Assembly: GCA_963718195.1 (NCBI GenBank) | Contig: CAVQYQ010000001.1 | Location: 208,169-272,168, forward strand | Reading direction: 5' to 3' | DNA length: 64,000 nt | Origin: MADRE3 sp963718195 | Lineage (GTDB): Bacteria; Desulfobacterota; Desulfobulbia; Desulfobulbales; Desulfocapsaceae | Shown here: positions 18,025-26,147 of the stretch, piece after piece | How positions within the stretch are numbered: position 1 is the stretch's first letter | Layout: every line of letters starts with the position of its first letter | The notes under the pieces: generated by a model | The model's input: the letters and a program-made list of their open reading frames with translations, nothing else | Databases searched by the model: none | Told to the model about the DNA's origin: nothing | Made by a program: the position numbers and the translations under genes

Positions 18025-18433
18025 GCTTAAGCGGTTCACCGTCTCAATGGATGAAAAACTTCTCACTGATTTTGATAACTACATCAGTCAGCGCAAGTAT
18101 GTCAACCGCTCTGAAGCAATTCGAGACCTTTTTCGATCAGCTCTCGTTGAGAAGGAGTGGCAGGCTGACAAACAGGTCATGGGGGTCATCTCACTTGTCT
18201 TTGATCACCATCGACCAAATCTTCAGGAACGGTTAACTGAAATCCAGCATGGCTATCATCACCAGGTGATTTCAACAACCCATGTTCACATGGATCATTG
18301 CAACTGTCTGGAGGTTGTCATTGTAAAAGGAAAAGCCGGCTCGGTCGTTGAGCTTGCCGATGGTCTGCGATCAATCAAAGGCGTGAGAAACTGTAACCTG
18401 GCAATGAGCACTACGGGAAAAAACTTACATTGA
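18023..18433 (+). CDS. nikR: Nickel-responsive regulator NikR
   Basis: NikR is a ribbon-helix-helix repressor with an ACT-like nickel-binding domain. The 136-residue product starts MLKRFTVSMDEKLL (RHH strand and helix) and has NRSEAIRDLFR in helix 2. The metal domain shows HHQVISTTHVHMDHCNCLEVV, which gives the His, His and Cys ligands of the square-planar nickel site. ATG 18023 lies within the operator dyad, with AAGG just upstream. nikM follows after 12 bp, so the nickel importer is probably under direct NikR control. Confidence 0.93.
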   Translation: MLKRFTVSMDEKLLTDFDNYISQRKYVNRSEAIRDLFRSALVEKEWQADKQVMGVISLVFDHHRPNLQERLTEIQHGYHHQVISTTHVHMDHCNCLEVVIVKGKAGSVVELADGLRSIKGVRNCNLAMSTTGKNLH

Positions 18434-18445
18434 CATCACAATAAC

Positions 18446-19060
18446 ATGCACATTTCAGAGGGCGTCCTCACCATACCCGCTCTTGTGGGCGGTGGTATCA
18501 TCACCGCTGCAGGTACGATGATCGGTTTGAAAAAAATTGACTATGACCAGGTGATGACCATTGGCCTGTTTTCATCCGCCTTTTTCATCGCAACCTTCAT
18601 TCACGTGCCGATGGGACCGTCATCAGTCCACCTGGTTCTCAATGGACTTCTGGGTTTAATTCTGGGATGGGCCGCCTTCCCCGCTATCCTGGCCGCACTT
18701 TTTTTACAGGCGGTTCTCTTTCAGTATGGCGGCATTATTGTGCTTGGAGCAAACACTGCGATTATCTGTGTTCCCGCCGTTTTTTTCGGCCTGCTGCTCA
18801 AACCGTTTCTTCAGGCTGATGGCAGGAAGCGTTTACTGGCATCTTTTGGCGCCGGTTTTTTTTCGGTGCTCGGCTCATCTCTGTTCATGGCCGGAAGCTT
18901 GATTTTTTCTAACGAGGGTTTTCAGACCGCATCGTATCTTCTTGTTTTATGGAACCTGCCAATAGCAATCCTCGAGGGAATCATAACCATGTTCACCGTC
19001 AGCTTTTTAGCTCGGGTCCAGCCGGAAATATTATCTTTTTCTTTGGAAAAAAAACGATGA
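18446..19060 (+). CDS. nikM: Nickel ECF-type transporter substrate-binding membrane protein NikM (CbiM family)
   Basis: This is the S component of an energy-coupling-factor importer. The 204-residue membrane protein begins MHISEG, the N-terminal His motif whose backbone and side chains hold the metal in NikM/CbiM. At least six hydrophobic segments follow. HVPMGPSSVHLVLNGLLG is the family signature. Assignment to nickel rather than cobalt rests on the preceding nikR and the NikL and NikK partners. It overlaps nikL by ATGA. Confidence 0.9.
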   Translation: MHISEGVLTIPALVGGGIITAAGTMIGLKKIDYDQVMTIGLFSSAFFIATFIHVPMGPSSVHLVLNGLLGLILGWAAFPAILAALFLQAVLFQYGGIIVLGANTAIICVPAVFFGLLLKPFLQADGRKRLLASFGAGFFSVLGSSLFMAGSLIFSNEGFQTASYLLVLWNLPIAILEGIITMFTVSFLARVQPEILSFSLEKKR

Positions 19061-19680
19061 ATCTCAAGACTGTCGTGCTCTTATCAGTCCTTTCAACCGT
19101 CTTCCTGCCCTCCTTTCTGTTCGCCCACAAGATCAATCTCTTTGTCTGGGCAGAAAACGGTATCATTACCGTTGAGAGTTCACTGACCGGAGGACGTACT
19201 CTGGTGCATGGAGTGGTGACGGTCCTCAACACCAAGACCGAAGAAATAATCATTACCGGAAATAATGACAAAAACGGAATTTTCTCATTCCCCGTACCCG
19301 CTGAAATCATGAAACAGTCACCACCACTTGATATCATTGTCAGCGGTGGCGACGGCCACCAGGCCCACTGGCTGATAGAGGGTGAGGAGTATGGTGGCTC
19401 CCCTCCCCCTTTTCCGAAAAGACCGGAACCGGGGAAGAAACAGCAAAATCCAAAGGTCGGCAGCAATTCCCGGAATTGCCTGACCATCGATGAGTTCGAG
19501 CAGTTACTTGATCAGCATCTGGAGCAGAAACTTGCTCCGATCAGAAAAAATATCAGCTCACTGGTCAACCACTCCCCATCGGTAAAGGATGTCGGGGCGG
19601 GAATTGGCTATCTGGTTGGCGGTGCCGGTATTATCGCATGGTTTCGAAGTCGTAAACAGAAAACCTTAAATAACGACTAA
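19057..19680 (+). CDS. nikL: NikL-like auxiliary protein of the nickel importer
   Basis: The 207-residue product has a signal peptide (residues 1-22, ending FLFA). A small beta-sandwich domain begins HKINLFVWAENG, with GVVTVLNTKTEE, followed by a Pro-rich linker. One C-terminal membrane helix (GIGYLVGGAGIIAWF) and a positive tail complete it. This is the layout of NikL, the extra membrane-anchored subunit in NikMLKQO systems. ATG 19057 overlaps the nikM stop; a longer upstream frame is a shadow of nikM. The role is probably metal capture or complex stability. Confidence 0.75.
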   Translation: MNLKTVVLLSVLSTVFLPSFLFAHKINLFVWAENGIITVESSLTGGRTLVHGVVTVLNTKTEEIIITGNNDKNGIFSFPVPAEIMKQSPPLDIIVSGGDGHQAHWLIEGEEYGGSPPPFPKRPEPGKKQQNPKVGSNSRNCLTIDEFEQLLDQHLEQKLAPIRKNISSLVNHSPSVKDVGAGIGYLVGGAGIIAWFRSRKQKTLNND

Positions 19681-19693
19681 GGAGAACAGTCAA

Positions 19694-20512
19694 ATGAATA
19701 CTTTCGGGTCTTTTCAACGCAAAGACACAGTTAAACAGCAAATGATCAGATTGGTAACCGGTTTTGCTCTGGTCATTATGTCCTCTCTGCCGGCCCAGGC
19801 TCACTTTGGGATGATCATTCCCTCATCAAGCCAAATTAGTCAAAAACAACCAGAGGTTGAAGTGATCTTTGCCTTCGCCCACCCCTTTGAAAACATTGGT
19901 ATGGATTTAGAGTGGCCACAAACAGTCTTTGTCTCCGGCAACAACACCAAACAGGATCTCAAAGGTACCATGCTGGAAACCTCTTTCATGGACCACAAAG
20001 CCTGGAAACTAAACTACAAACCGACCAAACCCGGCCTCTACTGGTTTGTCCTGGAGCAGACGCCCTATTGGGAACCGGCTGAGGATATTTTTATCGTGCA
20101 CTATACCAAGACGCTGGTCTCGGCCTATGGCAATGACCAGGGTTGGGATTCCCCGGTTGGTCTGAAAACAGAGATCGTTCCGCTGGTCAGGCCATTTGGC
20201 AATTATGCTGGAAATATTTTTTCCGGACAGGTCCTGGTTGATAGTACCCCTATGGCAGGGGTCGAGGTTGAGGTAGAACTGTACAACCAGGAAAACTGGG
20301 TGGCACCAACAGATTCTCATATAACCCAGATTGTCAAAACTGATGAAAATGGCAATTTCTCTTTTGCCTGCCCCCTTCCCGGCTGGTGGGGATTTTCAGC
20401 GCTCACCGATGCTGAATACAGCCTGAAGGGAAAAGATGGTACAGAGAAGAAGGTCGAACTCGGGGCGGTAATCTGGGTTTATTTCGACCCGAACCCGTTT
20501 CTCGGCAGTTGA
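19694..20512 (+). CDS. nikK: Periplasmic DUF4198-type nickel-binding protein NikK
   Basis: The 272-residue secreted protein has a signal peptide ending in PAQA, and mature His residues in HFGMIIPSS. The DUF4198 domain includes VEVIFAFAHPFEN, and a C-terminal Ig/carboxypeptidase-like domain has GVEVEVELYN and TDENGNFSF. NikK proteins are thought to bind nickel outside the membrane and deliver it to NikM. AAGGAG lies 9 bp before the ATG. The next gene, nikQ, starts 1 bp after the stop. Confidence 0.82.
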   Translation: MNTFGSFQRKDTVKQQMIRLVTGFALVIMSSLPAQAHFGMIIPSSSQISQKQPEVEVIFAFAHPFENIGMDLEWPQTVFVSGNNTKQDLKGTMLETSFMDHKAWKLNYKPTKPGLYWFVLEQTPYWEPAEDIFIVHYTKTLVSAYGNDQGWDSPVGLKTEIVPLVRPFGNYAGNIFSGQVLVDSTPMAGVEVEVELYNQENWVAPTDSHITQIVKTDENGNFSFACPLPGWWGFSALTDAEYSLKGKDGTEKKVELGAVIWVYFDPNPFLGS

Positions 20513-20513
20513 A

Positions 20514-21269
20514 ATGTTAGAAGAGCCGTTCGCCGAAGGTTCGACCCTGCTGCACAAAATGGATACAGCGGCGAAGGTCGTCGCCGCCATCATTCTCGTT
20601 GTTCCTGCTGCAACGACTGATCGTTTCCATGTGGCAGCAGGGTTCAGTCTGCTTTCCCTGGTACTCGCAACCATTGCCAGACTTCCAGTCATACGGGTCA
20701 TCAAAAGACTGATTCTCGTCAACTCCTTCACCCTGTTTCTCCTGCTGACCCTACCGCTTACCTATGGCGGTGAACAAACGGTTCTCTTTAGCCTGATACC
20801 AGTCAGTATTGAAGGAACCAGACTCGCCCTGCTTATTGTCTTAAAAACAAATACGATTCTACTGGCAATGATGGCCCTGCTCAACACATCTAACCTTGCA
20901 GCTCTGGGCTATGGTCTTGAAAAACTTGGATTACCGCTGAGGCTCTGTTACCTGGTTCTCTTTACCTATCGCTACATTTTCGTCATCGAACAGGAGTATA
21001 AAAGATTGCTCCGTGCGGCACAGCTGAGGTGCTTCAGACCCTCGACCACTATTCACACCTACAGGACATTTGGCTATCTATTCGGGATGACCCTGGTGAA
21101 AAGCTGGGAGCAGGCACACCGGGTTCACCAGGCCATGGTTCTCAGGGGATTCAACGGCAGATTTATTCCACTGTCCGTACCTTCAATTGATTTCAAGGGA
21201 TACCTGTTCATCACCACGGTCACCATATACAGCCTGGCTCTTGTCTGGTCGGAGTATTTTCCATCGTGA
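20514..21269 (+). CDS. nikQ: ECF transporter T component NikQ (CbiQ family)
   Basis: This 251-residue membrane protein is the coupling (T) subunit of the nickel importer. It starts with a polar stretch (FAEGSTLLHKMDTAAKVVAA) typical of EcfT/CbiQ. About five hydrophobic helices follow. The coupling region near the C-terminus contains RAAQLRCF and VHQAMVLRGFNG, which correspond to the Ala-Arg-Gly coupling-helix motifs. It lies between nikK and nikO. Confidence 0.88.
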   Translation: MLEEPFAEGSTLLHKMDTAAKVVAAIILVVPAATTDRFHVAAGFSLLSLVLATIARLPVIRVIKRLILVNSFTLFLLLTLPLTYGGEQTVLFSLIPVSIEGTRLALLIVLKTNTILLAMMALLNTSNLAALGYGLEKLGLPLRLCYLVLFTYRYIFVIEQEYKRLLRAAQLRCFRPSTTIHTYRTFGYLFGMTLVKSWEQAHRVHQAMVLRGFNGRFIPLSVPSIDFKGYLFITTVTIYSLALVWSEYFPS

Positions 21270-21303
21270 TCGTAATCGTTACAACAGAAAGGAAAAACAG
21301 TGC

Positions 21304-22038
21304 ATGAGTGATCCGCACCCGCTACTGGAACTAAAAGACATATCTTATCACTATCCGAACCAGCCTCCGATAATTGAACAGTGCTCTTTTTCTGTCGATA
21401 CGGGCAAGACCGGACTGATCGGTGCAAATGGTTGTGGAAAAACGACTCTTCTGCAGTTGATGGTCGGCCTGCTCAAGCCGCAGGCGGGAATGATTTTATT
21501 TCATGGAAAAGAGGTAAAAGGCCGGAAAGACTACCGGCTCCTTCGAAAGTCAGTTGGCTTTCTGTTTCAGAACTCCGATGATCAGCTGTTTTCACCAACC
21601 GTCATTGAAGATATAGCATTTGGCCCGCTCAACTTGGGTCACTCACCGGAAGAAGCACGTGAGCTTGCCAGTGAGGTACTTGCTGAGCTTGGCTTAACAG
21701 ACTTTGAGGACAGGGTCACACACCGCTTATCAGGTGGTGAGAAAAAACTGATAGCCCTGGCCACGATCCTTGTCATGAAGCCCCGCCTACTGCTTCTTGA
21801 TGAACCGACCAATAACCTCGACCCCAGAACAAGAAATCAACTCGTGGAAATTCTCAAGGAACTTAACCTTGCCCAGATCATAATCTCCCATGACTGGGAT
21901 TTTCTTGAGAACACCACCGAGACACTCTTCACCATTGAACATGGCCATCTGCATCGCTGTACTGACAATTTTGTTCATGCCCACAAGCACGTCCATGTTT
22001 ATGGTGATAAGCCTCACCACCATGCTCATAGCGGATGA
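21304..22038 (+). CDS. nikO: ECF transporter ATPase NikO with a His-rich tail
   Basis: This ABC ATPase powers the nickel importer. Walker A GANGCGKTT is at residues 40-48, the signature LSGGEKK is near 140, and Walker B LLLLDEPTNNLD follows with the switch His in ISHDWDF. The C-terminus is unusual, with nine His in the last 20 residues (HAHKHVHVYG and HHHAHSG), suggesting nickel storage or sensing on the cytoplasmic side. ATG 21304 is preferred, with AAAGGAAAA upstream. The stop overlaps the start of the next gene by ATGA. Confidence 0.9.
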   Translation: MSDPHPLLELKDISYHYPNQPPIIEQCSFSVDTGKTGLIGANGCGKTTLLQLMVGLLKPQAGMILFHGKEVKGRKDYRLLRKSVGFLFQNSDDQLFSPTVIEDIAFGPLNLGHSPEEARELASEVLAELGLTDFEDRVTHRLSGGEKKLIALATILVMKPRLLLLDEPTNNLDPRTRNQLVEILKELNLAQIIISHDWDFLENTTETLFTIEHGHLHRCTDNFVHAHKHVHVYGDKPHHHAHSG

Positions 22039-23111
22039 AAACAGAAATTGCCTGTTTTGTCTCTCCACATGGCTTTGGTCATGCCACGAGAACAATCGCC
22101 CTGCTTGAAGCACTTCAGGAAACAGGACTGGACCTGCACATTCACCTGGTAACAACCGTTCCGGAGACACTTTTCAAACCTACCGATCTCGACTACAGCT
22201 ACCACCCGGTGATCGTTGATGTGGGACTTATTCAAAAAGACAGTTTTACCCTTGATATTCCAGGCAGTGTTAAAGCCCTGGAAGATCTCCTACCAGTCAA
22301 GACCCCAACCCTTGAGCGACTGAAAAAAATCTGCAGCACATCAGAGCTGATCATAGCCGATATCAGCCCATTGGGGATCTGTGTCGCAAAAGCATGCTCC
22401 ATCCCGTCTGTTCTGGTTGAAAATTTCACCTGGGACTGGATATATGCTCACCTCGGCCAGGCAGCCGCATTTGAACACTTCATTCCTGTTCTGCAAGAAC
22501 TCTATGGTCAGGCTGATTTTCATATCCAGGCAGAGCCGATATGCTCAAAGCGACCATGTGACCTGAGGTGCCCGCCCATGGCAAGAAAGCTCCAATCTAC
22601 CCCCGATGCTGTTAGGCGGACCCTCAACAGTGGGAAAAAAGCTGTTGTGCTCATTACAATGGGGGGCATTCCAACAAGTTTACCATTTATTCGGAAGCTG
22701 AGCGGTTACCAGGATTATTATTTCATCCTGGCCGGCCAGAGACAGACCACCCAAATGGGCAATAATGTCTGCGCACTTGGCTACGACACCACCCTGCCTC
22801 ACCCTGACCTGATGAACAGTTCGGATCTGGTTATCTGCAAGAGCGGCTATTCGACCATTGCCGAATGTTGCCAGACCTCCGCCTCTATTGTCTGTATTCA
22901 ACGGGCTGACTTTCCTGAATCCAAGACCCTGGAGCGTTTTGTTCGGGAAAATCTGGCAGGAGTAATCTATAATCAGCAGCAGTTCTCCACCGGTCAATGG
23001 CTGAAAGACCTACCCGAGCTGACAAAAAGAAGAGCTGAGCCTTACCCGGCAGACGGGGCAAAGCAGGCGGCCGGGTTCATCACCTCACTGCTTGATAACA
23101 AAAACCACTGA
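22035..23111 (+). CDS. Glycosyltransferase-like protein (GT-B fold), coupled to the nickel operon
   Basis: The 358-residue protein begins with a glycine/His motif (VSPHGFGHATR, residues 9-19) like the N-terminal loop of MurG and of the glycosyltransferase-like domain in L-arabinokinases. The second half contains VLITMGG and FILAGQ. SDLVICKSGYSTIAECC is the nucleotide-sugar site, and DFPESKTLERFV follows. Substrate and acceptor are unknown. The start overlaps nikO by 4 bp, so it is translationally coupled to nickel uptake, which is odd for a glycosyltransferase. It could be a fortuitous last gene or have a metal-related role. Confidence 0.72.
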   Translation: MKTEIACFVSPHGFGHATRTIALLEALQETGLDLHIHLVTTVPETLFKPTDLDYSYHPVIVDVGLIQKDSFTLDIPGSVKALEDLLPVKTPTLERLKKICSTSELIIADISPLGICVAKACSIPSVLVENFTWDWIYAHLGQAAAFEHFIPVLQELYGQADFHIQAEPICSKRPCDLRCPPMARKLQSTPDAVRRTLNSGKKAVVLITMGGIPTSLPFIRKLSGYQDYYFILAGQRQTTQMGNNVCALGYDTTLPHPDLMNSSDLVICKSGYSTIAECCQTSASIVCIQRADFPESKTLERFVRENLAGVIYNQQQFSTGQWLKDLPELTKRRAEPYPADGAKQAAGFITSLLDNKNH

Positions 23112-23117
23112 GAAACC

Positions 23118-23654
23118 TCACAACCTTACCTCTACGGGGTCTTCAGACTCGGCAACAACCTGCCACTCTTCACCTTCAAAATCTAGCTCTGTAATCTTTG
23201 ACAAGTCCATTTTCAAGTAGCGGCCACTTCCTTCAACGGCAACGGAATTGTCGGCCAGGATAATTTTGCCTGTCCCCTCAAAGCTACGTTTATTTTCCTG
23301 TGTAACCCTGGCAACTACCCGCACCTCCTGATCAAGTGGAACCGGTTTCCTGAACTTCATTGAAAAATCAACGGTAACCCCCCAGAAATTTGAGGCCTTA
23401 TGTCCCATCAGCGCTCTTGCGATCGTTTCATCGAGAATCGCGGCGGCGATCCCGCCGTGCAGGCGCCCAGGGTAAGACTGGTGCTCCTCTGAGGGCATGA
23501 AAACAGCCATAATTTCATTGTTTTCAAGCTCATAAAAACGACTTTTAAGCCCAAAATCATTTTCTAGTCCACACACAAAACACATCTTTGAGTTTGGTTG
23601 TTTATCTGTGATTTTCACTCTCACGGTCGTTATCCTGTTGTCATAACCTGACAT
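23118..23654 (-). CDS. PaaI-family hotdog thioesterase
   Basis: The hotdog-fold protein has MCFVCGLEND, a Cys pair seen in one PaaI-like subgroup, and GRLHGGIAAAILDE, the central helix with the His-Gly-Gly motif. The paired strand FWGVTVDFSMKFRKPVP completes the fold. It probably hydrolyses an acyl-CoA; the substrate is unknown. The start is uncertain. ATG 23654 is used; an in-frame TTG at 23693 overlaps the upstream stop, and an internal ATG at 23585 is also possible. It is last in the leftward operon from the OleA-like gene. A second PaaI-like gene with a similar CYGCG motif sits at 63534. Confidence 0.72.
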   Translation of the reverse strand: MSGYDNRITTVRVKITDKQPNSKMCFVCGLENDFGLKSRFYELENNEIMAVFMPSEEHQSYPGRLHGGIAAAILDETIARALMGHKASNFWGVTVDFSMKFRKPVPLDQEVRVVARVTQENKRSFEGTGKIILADNSVAVEGSGRYLKMDLSKITELDFEGEEWQVVAESEDPVEVRL

Positions 23655-23689
23655 TGTAAAGTTGGTTGAAAAAGTGGGCAATGGCCGGG

Positions 23690-24307
23690 TCAACGATCAG
23701 AGCAGTGCACCACCTCTGGAGGACCAGCTTTCAGCATACCGGCAATGGTCATCCTGACCTTCGGCAAGACGTTTCTTTTCCCATCCAGCAACCGCTGCTC
23801 GAGATCAACCAGACGCCTGAGCAAAGGGGTACGCTCCATCACCGCAGTCGTGTGGTCACCTCCACGCTGATCAACCAGCTCCTGACATCGGAAACACCCT
23901 GGAAACGTTAACTTTTGACCATCGGGGCGAGTCATCACAGCAGGTACGCCATGGGTCCTGCACACCATCAGACGATAGTTATACAGGGTACAGCGCCCCC
24001 CGTCATTAAGCGGACACATAAGTCGAGGTCTTTCTCCACGGGCAAGCAATTCCATGCTTTTTGTTTCATACTCCACTGCACGACTGATGATTTGCTGTTG
24101 CTTTTCCGGAGCAAGAAGATTCACCCCATGCCAGAGATAGCTCCACTCGGCATAGGTAAAATGCAGAAAATATGAATCACAGCAATTGTCGGGACAGTCT
24201 GTACAGCTGTGTCCAAGCAGAGAGGCGGTGCGGTCATAGGACTTCTCCATATCACTGTACAGCGCTTCAATCTGTTCAAGCATCACTTGATCAAGGGTTA
24301 CTATCAC
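23690..24307 (-). CDS. YkgJ-type cysteine-cluster protein
   Basis: The 205-residue protein carries a Cys-rich metal-binding pattern. CTDCPDNCC is near residue 35, and MCPLNDGGRCTLYNYRLMVCRTHG follows near 97, with GCFRCQEL later. This is the YkgJ/UPF0153 zinc- or iron-chelating family, whose function is not known. The GTG start at 24307 overlaps the AMMECR1 stop (GTGA), so it is translationally coupled. An alternative ATG lies eight codons further in. Confidence 0.75.
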   Translation of the reverse strand: MIVTLDQVMLEQIEALYSDMEKSYDRTASLLGHSCTDCPDNCCDSYFLHFTYAEWSYLWHGVNLLAPEKQQQIISRAVEYETKSMELLARGERPRLMCPLNDGGRCTLYNYRLMVCRTHGVPAVMTRPDGQKLTFPGCFRCQELVDQRGGDHTTAVMERTPLLRRLVDLEQRLLDGKRNVLPKVRMTIAGMLKAGPPEVVHCSDR

Positions 24308-24879
24308 CGTTTATCCTCCTCGAAACACTGAACCTGATATACATAGATGTCGGGATGCTCTGTTTTCCAGAGTGATGGTGGTAACCCTGCTTTCTGGCAG
24401 AGATGGTCCAAAAACAGAGCCGGTTCAGGTAGTTGACTCCAGACCTGGGGAAGAAAGGTTGCCCTTTTTGCGCCATGGCGCAGGATAACACCATCTATCT
24501 GGGGCCTCAGCCTGCTGACCAGGTCATCACCATCCTGGTAAACCAGAGGTTTGGGCGTGCTCAATATGGAAATATCAATGTGCACATCACCAAGCTCTTC
24601 TGTCGTCAGCGGTTGAAAACGATGGTCGTGAAATGCCGCCTGCAAGGCGTTACGCTCAATTGAATCAACAATTGTTCCATCTGCTTCAAGGTTCCCGATA
24701 CAACCACGCAAGGTGTCTTTAATTTTCAACGTGACAAAGGTGCCACACTGCAGCTGCAGCGGTTCATCATCAAGCCCACTCCGACGTAGCACCGATGATA
24801 TCCCGAGCCGATGCTCCAGTGTCGATCGTGCCAGCTCAAGGAGCCGTGCTCCCTGGGTAGAACTGATGTTTTGTTTCAT
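24304..24879 (-). CDS. AMMECR1-domain protein (AmmeMemoRadiSam system protein A type)
   Basis: The 191-residue protein has the AMMECR1 signature LRGCIGN near residue 58. NALQAAFHDHRFQPLTTEEL and HIDISILSTPKPL follow. In many bacteria this domain occurs with a Memo-like and a radical SAM protein; neither is present here. Its biochemical role is unknown. It lies between an OleA-like synthase (25 bp upstream) and a YkgJ-like gene (overlapping). Confidence 0.85.
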   Translation of the reverse strand: MKQNISSTQGARLLELARSTLEHRLGISSVLRRSGLDDEPLQLQCGTFVTLKIKDTLRGCIGNLEADGTIVDSIERNALQAAFHDHRFQPLTTEELGDVHIDISILSTPKPLVYQDGDDLVSRLRPQIDGVILRHGAKRATFLPQVWSQLPEPALFLDHLCQKAGLPPSLWKTEHPDIYVYQVQCFEEDKR

Positions 24880-24904
24880 GATTTGTCACCCCGTGTGTCT
24901 TTTT

Positions 24905-25948
24905 CTACCACTCAATTCCCAGCATCATGCAGTTGATCCCACTTCCGATTCCCAGCATTGCGGCTTTCTGCCCGGGTCCGAAAGCGTTCTGTTCCATTGC
25001 AATAGCCATGGTAATGGGCGCAGAAACAGACCCGACGTTACCAAGAAACGGCAGGGTTTCAAAATTGCGGGTCGGGTCGAGCTTCAATTGTTCAAAGAGC
25101 AGTCGGGCATGCGCGGTACCGACCTGGTGGCAGAAAAAACTGTCTATATCATCGGCCCGCCAGCCGCTCACCCGTATAAATTCATTCCAGGTCATATTGG
25201 CAGTGTCTACGCCCTGGACAAGAAGTGCCTCGGAATTGGTTGCCATCAATGTCTGGTCCGACCCTGCGGTTCCTCCCTGGCACAAATCTGAGTGTTCTGT
25301 GTTTGCCCGCCAGGCACAATGAGTTAACCGTGGTTTATCAGTATTCCCGGGCTCACAACGACACATATAGAGGCCGATAGCACCAGATCCTATCGTAAGG
25401 GAAGCGAACGCACTTTTAAAACTTTTCCGGGTAAGATCGATATCTGCCAGCAGCGTTTGAATTGTCGACTCAACGAGATCCTCAGCCGTCTCCCCGGAAA
25501 CAATGAGTCCATTTTCAACCTGGCCGAGCTCGATCATGTTGGCAAGCATCACTGCCCCATCAAGAAACCCCAGGCAGGCATTAGATATGTCAAGCAAAAG
25601 GCAGTCAGACGGTAACCCGAGTGCATGGTGAACAAATGAGGCCGTTGCGGGCTCCATCATATCACGGGAGACAGAGGTAAAAATAAGACACTGAATATCC
25701 TTGGCTTCAACCCCGGCACCAGCGAGTGTTCTGCTGCCTGCTTTTGCAGCTGCCTCGCTCGGCCGTGTTCCTTTCGGCCAGAGCCTGCGCTCGGTAATAC
25801 CACTCATCATCTCCAACCGGCCTTTGGGCAGCTTCAACCGCTCATATATTGGTTCAAGTCGCTGTTCGATCGCCTCTGATGTGAGTACCCGGGGTGGAAG
25901 TTCGTAACCATAGGTGTGTAGACAAACATGTGAATAGTGGGAAGACAT
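24905..25948 (-). CDS. Thiolase-fold condensing enzyme of the FabH/OleA type
   Basis: The 347-residue protein is a 3-oxoacyl-ACP synthase III-like enzyme. The nucleophile is Cys125 in ISNACLGF, with the His of FFCHQVG and the Asn of LGNVGSVSAP. It resembles OleA more than FabH: it has SVSRDMMEPATAS, ELGQVENGLIVSGE and LGIGSGINC near the end. Glu99 lies 26 residues before Cys125, the same spacing as Glu117 and Cys143 recalled for Xanthomonas OleA, which condenses two acyl-CoAs head to head. No oleB, oleC or oleD is in the window. It heads an operon with AMMECR1, YkgJ and a thioesterase. Confidence 0.8.
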   Translation of the reverse strand: MSSHYSHVCLHTYGYELPPRVLTSEAIEQRLEPIYERLKLPKGRLEMMSGITERRLWPKGTRPSEAAAKAGSRTLAGAGVEAKDIQCLIFTSVSRDMMEPATASFVHHALGLPSDCLLLDISNACLGFLDGAVMLANMIELGQVENGLIVSGETAEDLVESTIQTLLADIDLTRKSFKSAFASLTIGSGAIGLYMCRCEPGNTDKPRLTHCAWRANTEHSDLCQGGTAGSDQTLMATNSEALLVQGVDTANMTWNEFIRVSGWRADDIDSFFCHQVGTAHARLLFEQLKLDPTRNFETLPFLGNVGSVSAPITMAIAMEQNAFGPGQKAAMLGIGSGINCMMLGIEW

Positions 25949-25974
25949 GATGATTAAATATGTAAATTCGGTAT

Positions 25975-26003
25975 ATTATATGCTTTCGGAGAGGTACTGT
26001 CAG
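25975..26003 (-). promoter_or_regulatory. Promoter of the OleA-like operon
   Basis: Read on the minus strand, CTGACA (5/6) and a perfect TATAAT are spaced by 17 bp. The start codon at 25948 lies about 26 nt downstream of the -10 box, giving a very short leader. Confidence 0.7.
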
Positions 26004-26147
26004 CAATGCCCGACCGGCTCAAACCTCAGCTGACTGCAATCCTTCATTGTTCCGGGCAGGATACTATACGGGAGGATAGCAGCTCTTACAAGTTATTTAC
26101 TCGATAGCATGCAGCAAGAGTACTCCATTGCTGCATGCACACAGCAC

